Made by a program: the position numbers and the translations under genes. 64,000 nt of DNA from Terebella lapidaria (lineage: Eukaryota; Annelida; Polychaeta; Terebellida; Terebellidae), in the NCBI GenBank assembly GCA_949152475.1, contig CASCJZ010000520.1:682001-746000 (forward strand), written 5' to 3'. Below, in pieces: positions 1 through 12,685 of the stretch; position 1 is the stretch's first letter; every line of letters starts with the position of its first letter. The notes under the pieces were generated by a model. The model did no database searches, was not told the DNA's origin, and was given only the letters and a program-made list of their open reading frames with translations.

Positions 1-755
1 AGCACAATCTCCAGCCAGGGTTCAGTTGCATGAATGCAGTAATTCGGGGCGGAATCCAGGCCTGATACTTATAATGTAAATATCTAGAATGGGCAAGGTG
101 GGTGTTTTTTGTTGTGTAGTATCATGGGTCATACAACGAAATTGTATGAACATTCTCTGCTGACAGAGGATACTTCTTGAAAGCGTATTATACTTTGTTG
201 ACTGCATTAGTCTTCCCACACTGTTCCTATACTTTGGGGCTTGTGTTTTCTCTGGAAATCTTACTTATATTTAAATGTAAATCTCAATCTATTACCACCG
301 ATACAGCCAAATTTTGATGATTCCAATAACAAACGTAAAACACAACATTTTGCAATCGTAGCATTATATTACTCGCCTATTATGTTGCCACACTTTGACG
401 TATTCGTATCCAGATGTTTCTTGTTGTTAAAAATATTCTATATTTTGTCGTCGTGCAACTTATTTCATTTCATACTTTTATCATCGGAATGTTGATCGTT
501 TTATATATAACCCTGCCGGTAGCACTGAAATTGGAAGAAGCAAGAGGGGCAAGGGTTTCATCAGTATTTGGAAGTGTACGAATATCAGAGGGCCTGCACT
601 TAACAGTCATGTATCATCCAATTTAAGAAAAATAATGGATGCTGAATCAAAATTCATAACAAACAAGAATTTCCAGTGTGAAAGCATTTATTCACGTCCA
701 TCATGCATTTGCCATCAAGTGAAAAAATACCATCGTTGAATGATAATCAATAAAA
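1..755. repeat. Tandem unit, copy 1, left part (interrupted at 755)
   Basis: This stretch matches 21406-22160 almost base for base; the first clear difference is a 2-3 base change near position 20. No reading frame here looks like a gene: the short open frames are AT-rich and unlike any family I know. The unit continues at 15223, after the 14.5-kb composite. In copy 2 the same flanks are joined directly (CAATAAAAGCTATAC near 22156-22170), which fixes the insertion point. The unit starts left of position 1, because 21303-21405 has no counterpart inside the window. Confidence 0.85.
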
Positions 756-3131
756 TCGGCCATAGGCCAACACTTGACGAAATAACTAAACATTTGTTTA
801 CATTTAAAACATTTACTCATTAATTACACATTGAAAAGATATACTGAACAACTTCTAGCATTAGAAATTGGCACTTTTAAGACACCTCCTGAGCATCACC
901 CAGCAGAAAAATTCACAATTTTAGAAATTAGACAAGAGTTGCTTCATTTTCACAGTGACCTTGGACCTTGAATTCTGAATTTTCACAAATTTGTTAGAAT
1001 TAATAATGCACAACTCCTGAGCAGACATACATATTGAATCTTTATGACGTCTCCTGAGCAAGACCCAGCCATTTGAGACTGACTCATTCAAAACATTCAA
1101 TCGATGTGTGTATCAACATAATATATACTACTAACAGCACAAAATTTTGATGATGTCAATATAAGAAAAATTATAGAATACAACACTGCTATAAATGTTC
1201 GTTACTACAACTTGGTAACTTTCATATCATGATGCTGCATCTTCGGAGAACTATCTAATGAGTTCAAGCAGATCGTGATGGCCGTTTTTGCATGCCATAC
1301 TGGTGTTATATGACAGAGGCAACGATAATTTTTGCACGCCATATTCGTACCAAATGATCATTCAACAGTGTATATTCATAATACTATAATAGATTATAAT
1401 GGTAATGGATATTCTTGAAAAAAATAAAGAGCAAAAAAAAATATTTAAAAGCAGGTAGATTCGAACTCGCAGAGTCAAAAGCCTACGTGTTAGAGAGCAA
1501 GCGCTGGAACCACTCGGCCACCGAGCCATCATACAATAAATTGCCATATTCCCCTTACCCATGGAGAACAACATTTACTGTACATGTATGACCGCATGCA
1601 TGTCGGCATGACTGCACGAAGTAATCGATCCAAAATAACTGTAACTTTATAACCCAAACTAGTATTGATAACCAACTTTCACAGTCAACTCAATTGGAGA
1701 ATTAGGGCAAGAAAAGTCCACGTTTCACATTTGTGTATTCAAAGCTGCATAAAACATTTCATATCTCCTATAAATTGGCAACTTATGTGAGGTAATTTTG
1801 CGGCCACTACACTAGGGCTACCACTATGCAACTTGCACATGACCCCCAGATTTTCGGCACCGGGCGATAATCGGGACTTTTGGTCGTACGACCATCGCAC
1901 ATACACCATTTGACGCCGAATTAACCATATAAAAATACAAAAATACTGACAAAAATTAATGTTGATCAAAAGTGGAGTTATTGCGATTTTTCGATTTTGA
2001 CCTTTTACATGACCTTGACCTTAATTTTCAACCTTGAGTTAAGAAACTCCACAGATTTGTTCAATTTGATAAGGCACAACTCCTGAGTAAAAATCAATAA
2101 CCCATATCAGAAATTGGCCTCGCAATATGGGGTTGAAGGTTGCGAGACATGAAACCATAAAATCATGACCCTCAAATTTTCGACCTGGACCGAAAATCGG
2201 GACTTTTGGTCGTACGACCATCGGGCATGCACCACAGGGCGCGGAATTGACCATAAAAAAATATAAAAATACTCAGAAAAAATAACATTGAATAGAAACG
2301 GAGTTATTGCGATTTTTCGATTTTGACCTTTACTATGACTTTAACTGTAATTCTTGATCTTGAGTCCTACATTTTTACACATATGTTCAGTATGATAAGA
2401 CACACCTACTGATTAAAAATCAGCGACTTCTATCGGATTCTGACTGCACAATAACGGTTTGAATATTGCACAAAATACAAATGATCTGAAAACCCCCAAA
2501 TGTTCAACCATGGGCGATAATCGGGAGTTTTGGTCGTACAACCATCGGACATACGTCAGCTGATGTCGAATTGACCAAATAAAAATACAAAAATGTTCAG
2601 AAAAATTAATTTTGATCAAAAGCCAAGTTATTGCAATTTTTCGATTTTGACCTTTACTATGACCTTAACTCTAATTCTTGACCTTGAGTCCTATAACTTC
2701 ACAATCGTGTTTTGTGTGATAAGGCACAACTTCTGAGTGAAAATCAGCAACATATATCGGGAATTTGCTCTATAATATGGTTTTGAATATTGCGAGGTAG
2801 AAAAAAACCTAAATTCGTGACCCCCAAATTTTCGACCTGGACCGAAAATCGGGAGTTTTGGTCGTACGACCATCGGGCATGCATCATATGATGCGGAATT
2901 GACCATAGAAAAATATAAAAATAGCTACAAAAAATAACATTGATTAAAAACGGAGTTATCGCGATTTTTCGATTTTGACCTTTTGCTTGACCTTGACCTC
3001 AATTTTTGACCTTGACCTCCCAAAAGTTAATCACTTGGTCGAGTACTGACTGCACAACTTCTGACAAATTTTCAGCACTCTACGATCAAAATTGTGACCT
3101 GTAGAGCGCTAACAAACAAACAAACAAAAAA
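756..3131 (+). mobile_element. Unit B1 (type 1, no tail hairpin)
   Basis: The head is TCGGCCATAGGCC followed by AACACTTGACGAAAT. The first ~1 kb is AT-rich and holds a tRNA-like module (1454-1527, minus). The second part has four tandem blocks of about 325 bp, each carrying GGTCGTACGACC (a perfect 12-bp palindrome at 1882, 2208 and 2860, degenerate near 2540) and TTGACC-rich lines. It ends in a short CAAA microsatellite and runs straight into the next head at 3132 with no tail hairpin. It is about 98-99% like unit B5 by eye, apart from a ~39-bp gap near 1380. No coding sequence. Confidence 0.7.
1454..1527 (-). repeat. tRNA-derived module in unit B1
   Basis: Read on the minus strand it begins GGCTCGGTGGCCGAGTGGTT, with an A-box-like TGGCCGAGTGG, and carries GAGTTCGAATC, a B-box-like sequence, about 40 bases further on. 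That is the spacing of a class II (Ser/Leu-like) tRNA. The acceptor ends do not pair and the anticodon arm is unclear, so this is a SINE-type or tRNA-pseudogene module rather than a working tRNA gene. The same module sits at 3902-3975 and 13433-13496. Confidence 0.6.
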
Positions 3132-3901
3132 TCGGCCATAGGCCAACACTTGACGAAATATCTACACATTTGTTTATTTACATTTAAAACATTTACTCAT
3201 AATTTACACATTGAAAATATTTACTGAACAACTAGCATTAGAAATTGACACATTTAAGACACCTCCTGAGCATCACCCAGCAGTAGAATTCACAATTTTA
3301 GAAATTAGACAAGAGTTGCTTCATTTACACAGTGACCTTGGCCTTAATACTTAATACTTAATACTTGGTCCCTGAATTCTGAATTTTCAAAAATTTGTTA
3401 GAATTAATAATGCACAACTCCTGAGCAGACATACATATTGAAATTTTATGACGTCTCCTGAGCAAGACCCAGCCATTTGAGACTGACTCATTTAAAACAT
3501 CCAATCGATGTGTGTATCAACATAGTATATACTACTAACAGCACAAAATTTTGATGATGTCAATATAAAAAAAATCATAAAATACAGTATTGCTATTAAT
3601 GTTTGTTACTACAACTTGGTAACTTTCATATCATGATGCTGCATCTTTGGAGAACCATCTAATGAATTCAAGCAGATCGTGATGGCCGTTTTTGTATGCC
3701 ATACTGGTATTATATGACAGAGGCGACGACAATTTTCGCACGACATAATGCCCATATTCCTACCAAATGATCATTCAACAGTGTATATTATTAATATATC
3801 ATAACACATTGCAAAAAGTTCTTGGATAACCGCTATAATAGATTATAATGGTACTGGATATTCTAAAAAAAAACAAAGAGCAAAAAAAATATTTACCAGC
3901 A

Positions 3902-3975
3902 GGTAGATTCTAACCCACAGAGTCAACAGCCTACGTGTTAGAGAGCGAGCACTGTAACCACTCGGCCACCGAGCC
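3902..3975 (-). repeat. tRNA-derived module in unit B2
   Basis: A minus-strand A-box-like TGGCCGAGTGGT and a degenerate B box; it is the diverged counterpart of the module at 1454-1527. Not a functional tRNA by eye. Confidence 0.5.
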
Positions 3976-5614
3976 ATCATACAACTTGTTGCCGTATTCC
4001 CTTCCCCATTGTGAACAACTTTTACTGTACATGTATGACCGCATGCATGTCGGCATGACTGCACGAAGAAATCGATCCCAAAATAACTGTAACTTTATAA
4101 CCCAAACTAATATTGATAACCAACTTTCACAGTCAACTCAATTGGAGAATTAGAGCAAGGAAAGTCCACATTTCATATTTGTGTATTCAAATCTGCATAA
4201 AACATTTCATATTTCCTATAAATTGGCAACTTATGTTAGGTAATTTTGCGGCCACTACTCTAGGGCTACAACTATGCAACTTGCACATGACCCCCAGATT
4301 TTCGGCATCGGGCGATAATCGGGAGTTTTGGTCGTACGACCATCGCACATACACCATTTGACGCCGAATTGACCATACAAAAATACAAAAATACTGACAA
4401 AAATTAATGTTGATCGAAAGTGGAGTTATTGCGATTTTTCGATTTTGACCTTTTACATGACCTTGACCTTAATTTTCGGCCTTGAGTTAAGAAACTCCAC
4501 AGATTTGTTCAATTTTATAAGGCACAACTCTTGAGTAAAAATCAATAACACATATCAGAACCTGGCCTCGCAATATGGGGTTGAAGTTGCGAGTCATGAA
4601 ACCATAAAATCAAGACCGTCGAATTTTTGACCCGGACCGAAAATCGAGAATTTTGGTCGTACGACCATCGGGCATGCACCACAGGACGTGGAATTGACCA
4701 TAAAAAAATATAAAAATACTCACAAAAATTAACATTGAATAGAAACGGAGTTATTGCGATTTTTCGATTTTGACCTTTACTATGACTTTAACTGTAATTC
4801 TTGATCTTGAGTCCTACACCTTTACACATATGTTCAGTGTGATAAGACACACCTACTGATTAAAAATCAGCAACTTATATTGGATTTTGACTCCACAATA
4901 ACGGTTTGAATATTGTACAAAATTCAAATGATCTCAAAACCCCCAAATGTTCGACCTTGGGCGATAATCGGGAGTTTTGGTCGTACAACCATCGGACATA
5001 CGTCAGCTGATGTCGAATTGACCAAATAAAAATACAAAAATGTTTAGAAAAATTAATTTTGATCAGAAGCGAAGTTATTGCGAATTTTCGATTTTGACCT
5101 TTACTATGACCTTAACGCTAATTCTTGACCTTGAGTCCTATAACTTCACAATCGTGTTTTGTGTGATAAGGCACAACTTCTGAGTAAAAATCAGGAACAT
5201 CTATCTGGAACTTGCTCTATTATATGGTTTTGAATATTGTGAGGCAGGAAAAACCTAAATTCGTGACCCCCAAATTTTCGACCTGGACCGGAAATCGGGA
5301 GTTTTGGTCATACGACCATCGGGCATGCATCATATGATGCGGAATTGACCATAGAAAAATATAAAAATACCTAGAAAAAATAACATCGATTAGAAACTGA
5401 GTTATTGCGATTTTTCGATTTTGACCTTTTCCTTGACCTTGACCTCAGTTTTTGACCTTGACCTCCCAAAAGTTAATCACTTGGTCGAGTACTAATTGCA
5501 CATCTTCTGACAAATTTTCGGGACTTTACGATCAAAATTGTGACCTGTAGAGCGCTAACAAATAAACAAACAAACAAACAAACAAACAGACAGACAAACG
5601 CAACTGACCAACAT

Positions 5615-5641
5615 ACTTGACGAAATTTAATTTCGTCAAGT
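5615..5641 (+). repeat. Tail hairpin of unit B2
   Basis: A perfect inverted repeat, ACTTGACGAAAT / ATTTCGTCAAGT, with a three-base centre. The left arm also matches the CACTTGACGAAAT just inside each head, so the head can pair with the tail. The same hairpin lies at 10944-10970, 15134-15160 and 15195-15221. Confidence 0.8.
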
Positions 5642-5646
5642 AAAAA

Positions 5647-7823
5647 TCGGCCATAGGCCAACACTTGACGAAATGACTAAACATTTGTTTACATTTAAAA
5701 CATTTACCCATAATTTACACATTGAAAAGATTTACTGAACAACTCCTCGAAATTTGAAGAAAGATACTTTTTTCATGAAATTTTTACGTTGGGCAAACTT
5801 TTCAAGGTCAAGGTCAAAGTGCACATTCAAGGTCAGCGGACAAAGACCTTTTGATATGCTACAATATGGTCCCAGTTTGAACTTTCTATGACGAATAGTT
5901 CCGAAGTTATGGCAATTTTTGTGATTTTGACCTTTTCTTTGACCTTGGCCTTGACCCTTGACCTTGGGTCACGAAAATTGTGCATTGCCCATGCATGAAG
6001 ATATAAATTATACTTGAACAATTCCATCAGAATCGAACAAGAATTCCGGACACTGTGGCTTTTCCAAATTTCGAAAAATTTACGTACATGAGGTCACTGT
6101 GACGTCAATAAACGTCACATTTGAAAACTGATGGGAAACTATTTATCATGGGTTCAAGGCCTTCCATTTGATATATTACTTGATAGGTTTTAGTTAGTTT
6201 GAAAATTTGACCTTGAAGTTTGCTCATGTGACCTCATTTTTCCGATCAAGTTCAAGGTTAATCATGGAATTGACATATAAGTCTGATTGCTATACCTCTT
6301 CTGAATGATATGGTTCAAATTTTATGAGACTACAACGATTCAAACAGATGTTATAACCGAAAAGGTGTTTTTCTGGGATTTCGATGACCTTGACCTTTGA
6401 CCTTGTATTTCAGTTCATAAAGGTAAATGCTATTAATATGCATGTCAAGTTTCAAGGTATTCCATACAGTATTGACGCTGTTATGGCCTTTTGAAATTTC
6501 GGTAATTTGACGTTTATGGCGTCATTGTGACGTCAGTGTACGTCGCAGCGCCGAAAATAGGGTATCACTGCAATCAGGGGCTCAAAACCTTTCCAACGAT
6601 ATACTATTCGTTATGGTGCGCTGACTTTCGTACTTGACCTTGACATTCACCTCATGACGAACTTCTCAAGGTCAAATGCCAAGGTCAAGGACACAGAAGA
6701 TAGGACTCGAGTTTATCTACAATATGACTTGGTTTGAAGTCTCTATAACAAATAGAACCGGAGTTATGGCCACTTATGTGTTTTTAACATTTTGCGTGAC
6801 CTTGACCTTGATCTTTGACCTTGAGTCACGAAAATTGTGCATTGCCTGTGCATGAAGACATATATTATACCTGTGTAATTTCATTAGAATCAAACAAGAT
6901 TTGTGGACACTATGACCATTTGAAATTTCGAAAAATTAACGTTTATGACGTCACTGTGACGTCAATAAACGTCACATCTCAAAACTGATGAGAAAGTATG
7001 TACCAGGGAATCAAGACCTTTCATTTGATATACTACTTGATAGGTTTCAGTTAGTTTGAAAATTTGACCTTGAAGTTTTCCTCATATGACCTTATTTTCC
7101 TGACAAAGTTCAAGGTCAATCATAAAATTGACATATACACTCGGTTACTGTACATCTTCTGAAGGATATGGTTCAAAATTCATGAACCTACGACAAATCA
7201 AACGGATGTTATTACCGGAAACGTGTTTTTCTGGGATTTCGATGACCTTGACCTTGACCTTTGACCTTTGTACTTTAATTCGTAGAGGACATTGCTGTCA
7301 ATATGCATATCAAGTTTCGAGAGATTCCATAAAGTATTGACGATGTTATGGCCTTTTGAAATTTCGGAAATTTGACGTTTGTGACGTCATTGTGACGTCA
7401 GTGTACGTCGCAGCGCCGAAAATAGGGTATCACTGCAATCAGGGGGTCAAGACCTTTCCAACGATGTACTACTCGATATGGTGCGCTGACTTTCGTACTT
7501 GACCTTGACATTCACCTTAGGCGAACTTCTCAAGGTCAAGGTCAAATGCCAAGGTCAAGGTCACAGAAGATAGAACTCGAGTTTATCTACAATATGAACT
7601 TGGTTTGAAGTCTCTAGGACAATTAGAACCGGAGTTATGGCCATTTATGTGGTTTTATCGTTTTGCGTGACCTTGACCTCAATATTTGACCTTGACCTTC
7701 CAAAAATGAACTCATCCATCTATAATTGATTGCACATCTTATGACCTAATTCCATGATTCTACGATCAAAATTGTGACCTGTGGAGCGCTAACACACAAA
7801 CAAACAAACAAACAAACAAAAAA
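5647..7823 (+). mobile_element. Unit B3 (type 2 core, no tail hairpin)
   Basis: It has the same head as B1 but a different core: two tandem blocks of about 0.86 kb, full of TGACCTTGACC lines and of TGACGTCA (CRE consensus) pairs, for example near 6090-6120, 6525-6545 and 7380-7400. It ends in (ACAA)n and joins the next head at 7824 without a tail. No coding sequence. Confidence 0.7.
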
Positions 7824-10800
7824 TCGGCCATAGGCCAACACTTGACGAAATGACTAAACATTTGTTTACATTTAAAACATTTACCCATAATTTACACATT
7901 GAAAAGATTTACTGAACAACTCCTCGACATTTGAAGAAAGATACTTTTTTCATGAAATTTTTACGTTGGGCAAACTTTTCAAGGTCAAGGTCAAAGTGCA
8001 CATTCAAGGTCAGCGGACAAAGACCTTTTGATATGCTACAATATGGTCCCAGTTTGAACTTTCTATGACGAATAGTTCCGAAGTTATGGCAATTTTTGTG
8101 ATTTTGACCTTTTCTTTGACCGTGACCTTGGAGTTTGACCCTGGGTCACGAAAATTGTGCATTGCCCGTGCATGAAGATATAAATTATACTTGAACAATT
8201 CCATCAGAATCGAACTAGAATTCCGGACACTGTGGCTGTTCAAAATTTCGAAAAATTTACGTACATGAGGTCACTGTGACGTCAATAAACGTCACATTTG
8301 AAAACTGATGAGGAACTATTTATCATGGGTTCAAGGCTTTCCATTTGATATATTACTTGATAGCTTTTAGTTAGTTTGAAAATTTGACCTTGAAGTTTTG
8401 CTCATGTGACCTCATTTTTCCGATCAAGTTCAAGGTTAATCATGGAATTGACATATAAGTCAGATTGCTATACCTCTTCTGAATGATATGGTTCAAATTT
8501 TATGAGACTACAACGATTCAAACAGATGTTATAATCGAAAAGGTGTTTTTCTGGGATTTCGATGACCTTGACCTTGACCTTTGACCTTTGTATTTCAATT
8601 CGTAAAGGTCAATGCTATTAATATGCATGTCAAGTTTCAAGGTATTCCATACAGTATTGACGCTGTTATGGCCTTTTGAAATTTCGGTAATTTGACGTTT
8701 ATGACGTCATTGTGACGTCAGTGTACGTCGCAGCGCCGAAAATAGGGTATCACTGCAATCAGGGGCTCAAAACCTTTCCAACGATATACTACTCGATATG
8801 GTGCGCTGACTTTCGTACTTGACCTTGACATTCACCTCATGACGAACTTCTCAAGGTCAAGGTCAAATGCCAAGGTCAAGGACACAGAAGATAGGACTCG
8901 AGTTTATCTACAATATGAACTTGGTTTGAAGTCTCTATAACAAATAGAACCGGAGTTATGGCCACTTATGTGTTTTTAACATTTTGCGTGACCTTGACCT
9001 TGATCTTTGACCTTGAGTCACGAAAATTGTGCATTGCCTGTGCATGAAGACATATTTCATACCTGTATAATTTCATTATAATCAAACAAGATTTGTGGAC
9101 ACTATGACCGTTTGAAATTTCGAAAAATTAACGTTTATGACGTCACTGTGACGTCAATAAACGTCACATCTCAAAACTGATGAGAAAGTATGTACCAGAG
9201 AATCAAGACCTTTCATTTGATATACTACTTGATAGGTTTCAGTTAGTTTGAAAATTTGACCTTGAAGTTTTCCTCATATGACCTTATTTTCCTGACAAAG
9301 TTCAAGGTCAATCATGAAATTGACATATACACTCGATTACTATACATCTTCTGAAGGATATGGTTCAAAATTCATGAACCTACGACAGATCAAACGGATG
9401 TTATCACCGGAAACGTGTTTTTCTGGGATTTCGATGACCTTGACCTTGACCTTTGACCTTTGTACTTGAATTCGTAAAGGTCATTGCTGTCAATATGCAT
9501 ATCAAGTTTGAAGAGATTCCATACAGTATTGACGATGTTAGGCCAAAAAAAAAATATTCTATGTTTCTGGTTATCGCGCGCGTCACTCCAAACCCCGCGC
9601 ATCATTTCCTTTTTAAAAAAAAAAAATCGCGCGCATCACTTAAAATACCGCGCGTCACTTCGTTTTTTATATTTTTTTTACCGCCGCCCTCGACATTTGG
9701 TTATTGAATGATAAAAGAGCACATACAATGTCATATTCTACATGTTTTACAATCAGTAGCAGTTATTAAGCTATGCAAATGTGTGAGTTGTGTTTGTGTT
9801 GAAGAACATAGGCTTACTAAAAGTTCATCAATACATAAATGTGGCCGTATTCGTGTTGTGTTGTGTGTCAGCTCAAATATCACAAACGATGATATTAATA
9901 ACAATGTAGATTAGTCGGTGCGGCAATTTGAAAGCAATAATAATGTCGAGTGAGTAACTGTGCGGTGTAATCGTCAATAGTATGCAAATCGCGGCTACGA
10001 ACGGGTAACAAACTGTTTTATACGTGCGCGGCCGGCAATACTTACCTGTTATCACACCCATGGGATGAATGAAATGCAGATGCAAATTGATATGAATATG
10101 GACGAACGGAAATAATAAAACACGGAAGCAACTTGGACAACCTTATGTACAACACATGCGTAATGCTACAAAGCATCAGGGCAACATAAAGCTTAGGTAA
10201 TATGAAGTTTATCAAAGAATACAAATGTTTTGTTTAGAATATAAAAAAAACAGTAGGATGTTCTATGCACATAATATATTTAACATAGGTAGGTGTTTTA
10301 CTGAGGCAAATGTAGCTTTCATGGCTTCGGTTAACACGACTCGTGCCGATTTAGGAAAAAAAAAAGAAAAAAAAAAATTCGCATCACCGCATCACTTTTG
10401 GAAGACCATTGTAACCAGAAACATAGAATTTTTTTTTTTTGGCCTTATAGCCTTTTGAAATTTCGGAAATTTGACGTTTATGACGTCATTGTGACGTCAG
10501 TTTACGTCGCAGCGCCGAAAATAAGGTATCACTGCAATCAGGGGGTCAAGACCTTTCCAACGATATACTACTCGATATGGTGCGCTGACCTTCGTATTTG
10601 ACCTTGACATTCACCTTAGGCAAACTTCTCAAGGTCAAGGTCAAATGCCAAGGTCAAGGTCACAGAAGACAGAACTCGAGTTCATCTACAATATGAACTT
10701 GGTTTGAAGTATCTAGGACAATTAGAACCGGAGTTATGGCCATTTATGTGTTTTTATCGTTTTGCGTGACCTTGACCTCAATATTTGACCTTGACCTCCC

Positions 10801-10972
10801 AAAAATGAACTCATCCATCTATATTGGATTGTACATCTTCTGACCTAATTCCATGATTCTACGATCAAAATTGTGACCTGTGGAGAGCTAACACACAAAC
10901 AAACAAACAAACAAACAAACAGACAAACGCAACTGACCAACATACTTGACGAAATTTAATTTCGTCAAGTAA
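7824..10972 (+). mobile_element. Unit B4 (type 2 core, with tail; hosts a MITE)
   Basis: This is a near copy of B3 that adds the full tail (hairpin at 10944-10970). A MITE at 9541-10444 splits its second block; without the MITE its length is about 2.24 kb. No gene. Confidence 0.7.
9541..10444. mobile_element. PIF/Harbinger-like MITE with TTA target duplication
   Basis: Terminal inverted repeats of about 34 bp start GGCCAAAAAAAA and share ATTCTATGTTTCTGGTTA. The flanks are TTA at 9538-9540 and TTA at 10445-10447. The uninterrupted sequence (GATGTTATGGCCTTTTG) is present in sister unit B3 near 7340, so the target and the 3-bp duplication are read directly. A TWA duplication is the mark of the PIF/Harbinger superfamily. 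The interior holds CGCGCG-rich patches and A-runs but no transposase frame, so the element is non-autonomous. Confidence 0.75.
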
Positions 10973-10976
10973 CAAA

Positions 10977-12685
10977 CGAGAGCCCCTAGGGCACCCACTT
11001 GCCGGAACGCATACTCATGATTTTTGACAGGTTTCAATGAGTTTGTAAACTTGACCTTGAAAACTTATTCATGTGATTCCATGGATTTAACATATAAGCA
11101 TGAGTGCCATGCCTGTTCTGAATATGATTCAAATTTCATGAAACTACGACGATTCGAGCAGAAGTTATCACCAGTAATGTGTTTTTCTGGGATTTCGATG
11201 ACCTTGACCTTTGACCATGTGGTTCATGTCGTAGAGGCCAACGCTGTCAATATGCATATCAATATCCAAAAGATTCCCTCCAGTATTGATGTTAGAACCT
11301 TTTGAAATTTCAGATATTTGACATTTCTGTCGTCATTGTGACGTCACTGAACGTCATAGCGCCAAAATTAAGACATCACTATAATCAGGAGACCGAGACC
11401 TTTCCAACGGTATCCTATTCAGTATGGTGCACTGAACTTTGTACTTGACCTTGATATTGACTTGTGGCGAACTTCTGAAGGTCAAGGTCAAAGGTCACAT
11501 TCAAGGTCACCTAAGAAAGGCCTTTTGATATGTCACAATATGGTCTTAGTTTGAACTCTCTGCGATCATTAGTTCCGACGTTATGCTTTTATGTGATTTT
11601 GACCTTTTCCTTGACCTTGACCTCGACCTTTGACCTTTGGTCACGAAGATTGTGCATTGTCTGTGTATGGTGATACAGACTATACTAGAATAATTCCGTC
11701 GGAATCGAACAAGAATTGTGGACACTATGGCCTTTTGAAATTTCGAAAAATTGACGTTCATGACGTCACTGTGAGGTCAATGAACGTCACATCTCAAAAC
11801 TAATGAGATACTATGTATCAGGGAATCAAGACCTTCCATTTGATATACTACTTGATAGGTTTCAATTAGTTTGAAAATTTGACCTTGACGTTTTGCTAAT
11901 GTGACCTCATTTTTCGACTAAGTTCAAGGTCAATCATCGAATTGACATATACGTCTGATTGGGATACCTCTTCTGAATGATATGGCTCAAATTTCATGAG
12001 CCTACGACGATTCAAGCAGATGTTATTACTGAAAAGGTGTTTTTCTAGGATTTCGATGACCTTGACCTTGACCTTTGACCTTTGTACTTCAATTCGTAGA
12101 GGTCAATGCCGTCAATATGCATACCAAGTTTCAAGAGATTCCAAACAGTATTGACGATGTTATGGCCTTTTGAAATTTCGGAAATTTGACGTTTATGACG
12201 TCATTGTGACGTCAGTTTACGTCGCAGCGCCAAAAATAAGATATCATTGGAATCAGGGGCTAAAGACCTTTCCAACGATATACTACACGATATGATGCGC
12301 TGACCTTCGTACTTGACCTTGACATTCACCTCATGGCGAACTTCTCAAGGTCAAGGTCAATTGTCAAGGTCAAAGTCACGGACGATAGAACTCGAACCTT
12401 TCTACAATATAAACTTAACTTGAAGTCTCTAGCACAATTAGAGCCAGAGTTATGGCCATTTATGTGTTTTCATTGTTTTGCATGACCTTGACCTTGACCT
12501 TTGACATAGAATCACCAACAGTGTGCAGTCGCGAGCCATAAACCTACAGATTATGCACACAAGGTTTGGAAGAAATCAAGCGAGAATTGTGGATGCTAGA
12601 GGGCGAACAACCAAACAAACGGACACATCCACAAACAAACCGACCAACATACTTGCCGAAATCTTTAGATTCCAGCAAGTAAAAA
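10977..12685 (+). mobile_element. Unit C1 (sister family of B)
   Basis: The head is CGAGAGCCCCTAGGGC followed by ACCCACTTGCCGG; the tail hairpin at 12651-12680 is ACTTGCCGAAATCT / TAGATTCCAGCAAGT. Head and tail both differ from B in the same segment (ACTTGCCG against ACTTGACG), as expected if one enzyme must recognise both. The core is like the B3 core but older. The tail is followed directly by the B5 head. Confidence 0.65.

Larger units (their letters stand above)
3132..5646 (+). mobile_element. Unit B2 (type 1, with tail hairpin)
   Basis: It has the same plan as B1 (head at 3132, tRNA-like module, four ~325-bp blocks, CAAA microsatellite) but is clearly more diverged, and adds the complete tail: CAAACGCAACTGACCAACAT, then the hairpin at 5615-5641. 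It carries a small local repeat, 'cttaata', near 3350-3362. No gene. Confidence 0.7.

Noticed and set aside
22-626. Short frames repeated at 21429-22033
   Set aside because: Repetition is due to the recent tandem duplication; composition is AT-rich with no family signal and no splice context.
1454-1527. A functional tRNA gene
   Set aside because: The A- and B-box-like parts are present, but the acceptor stem does not pair and the anticodon arm is not clear; the module travels with a transposon unit.
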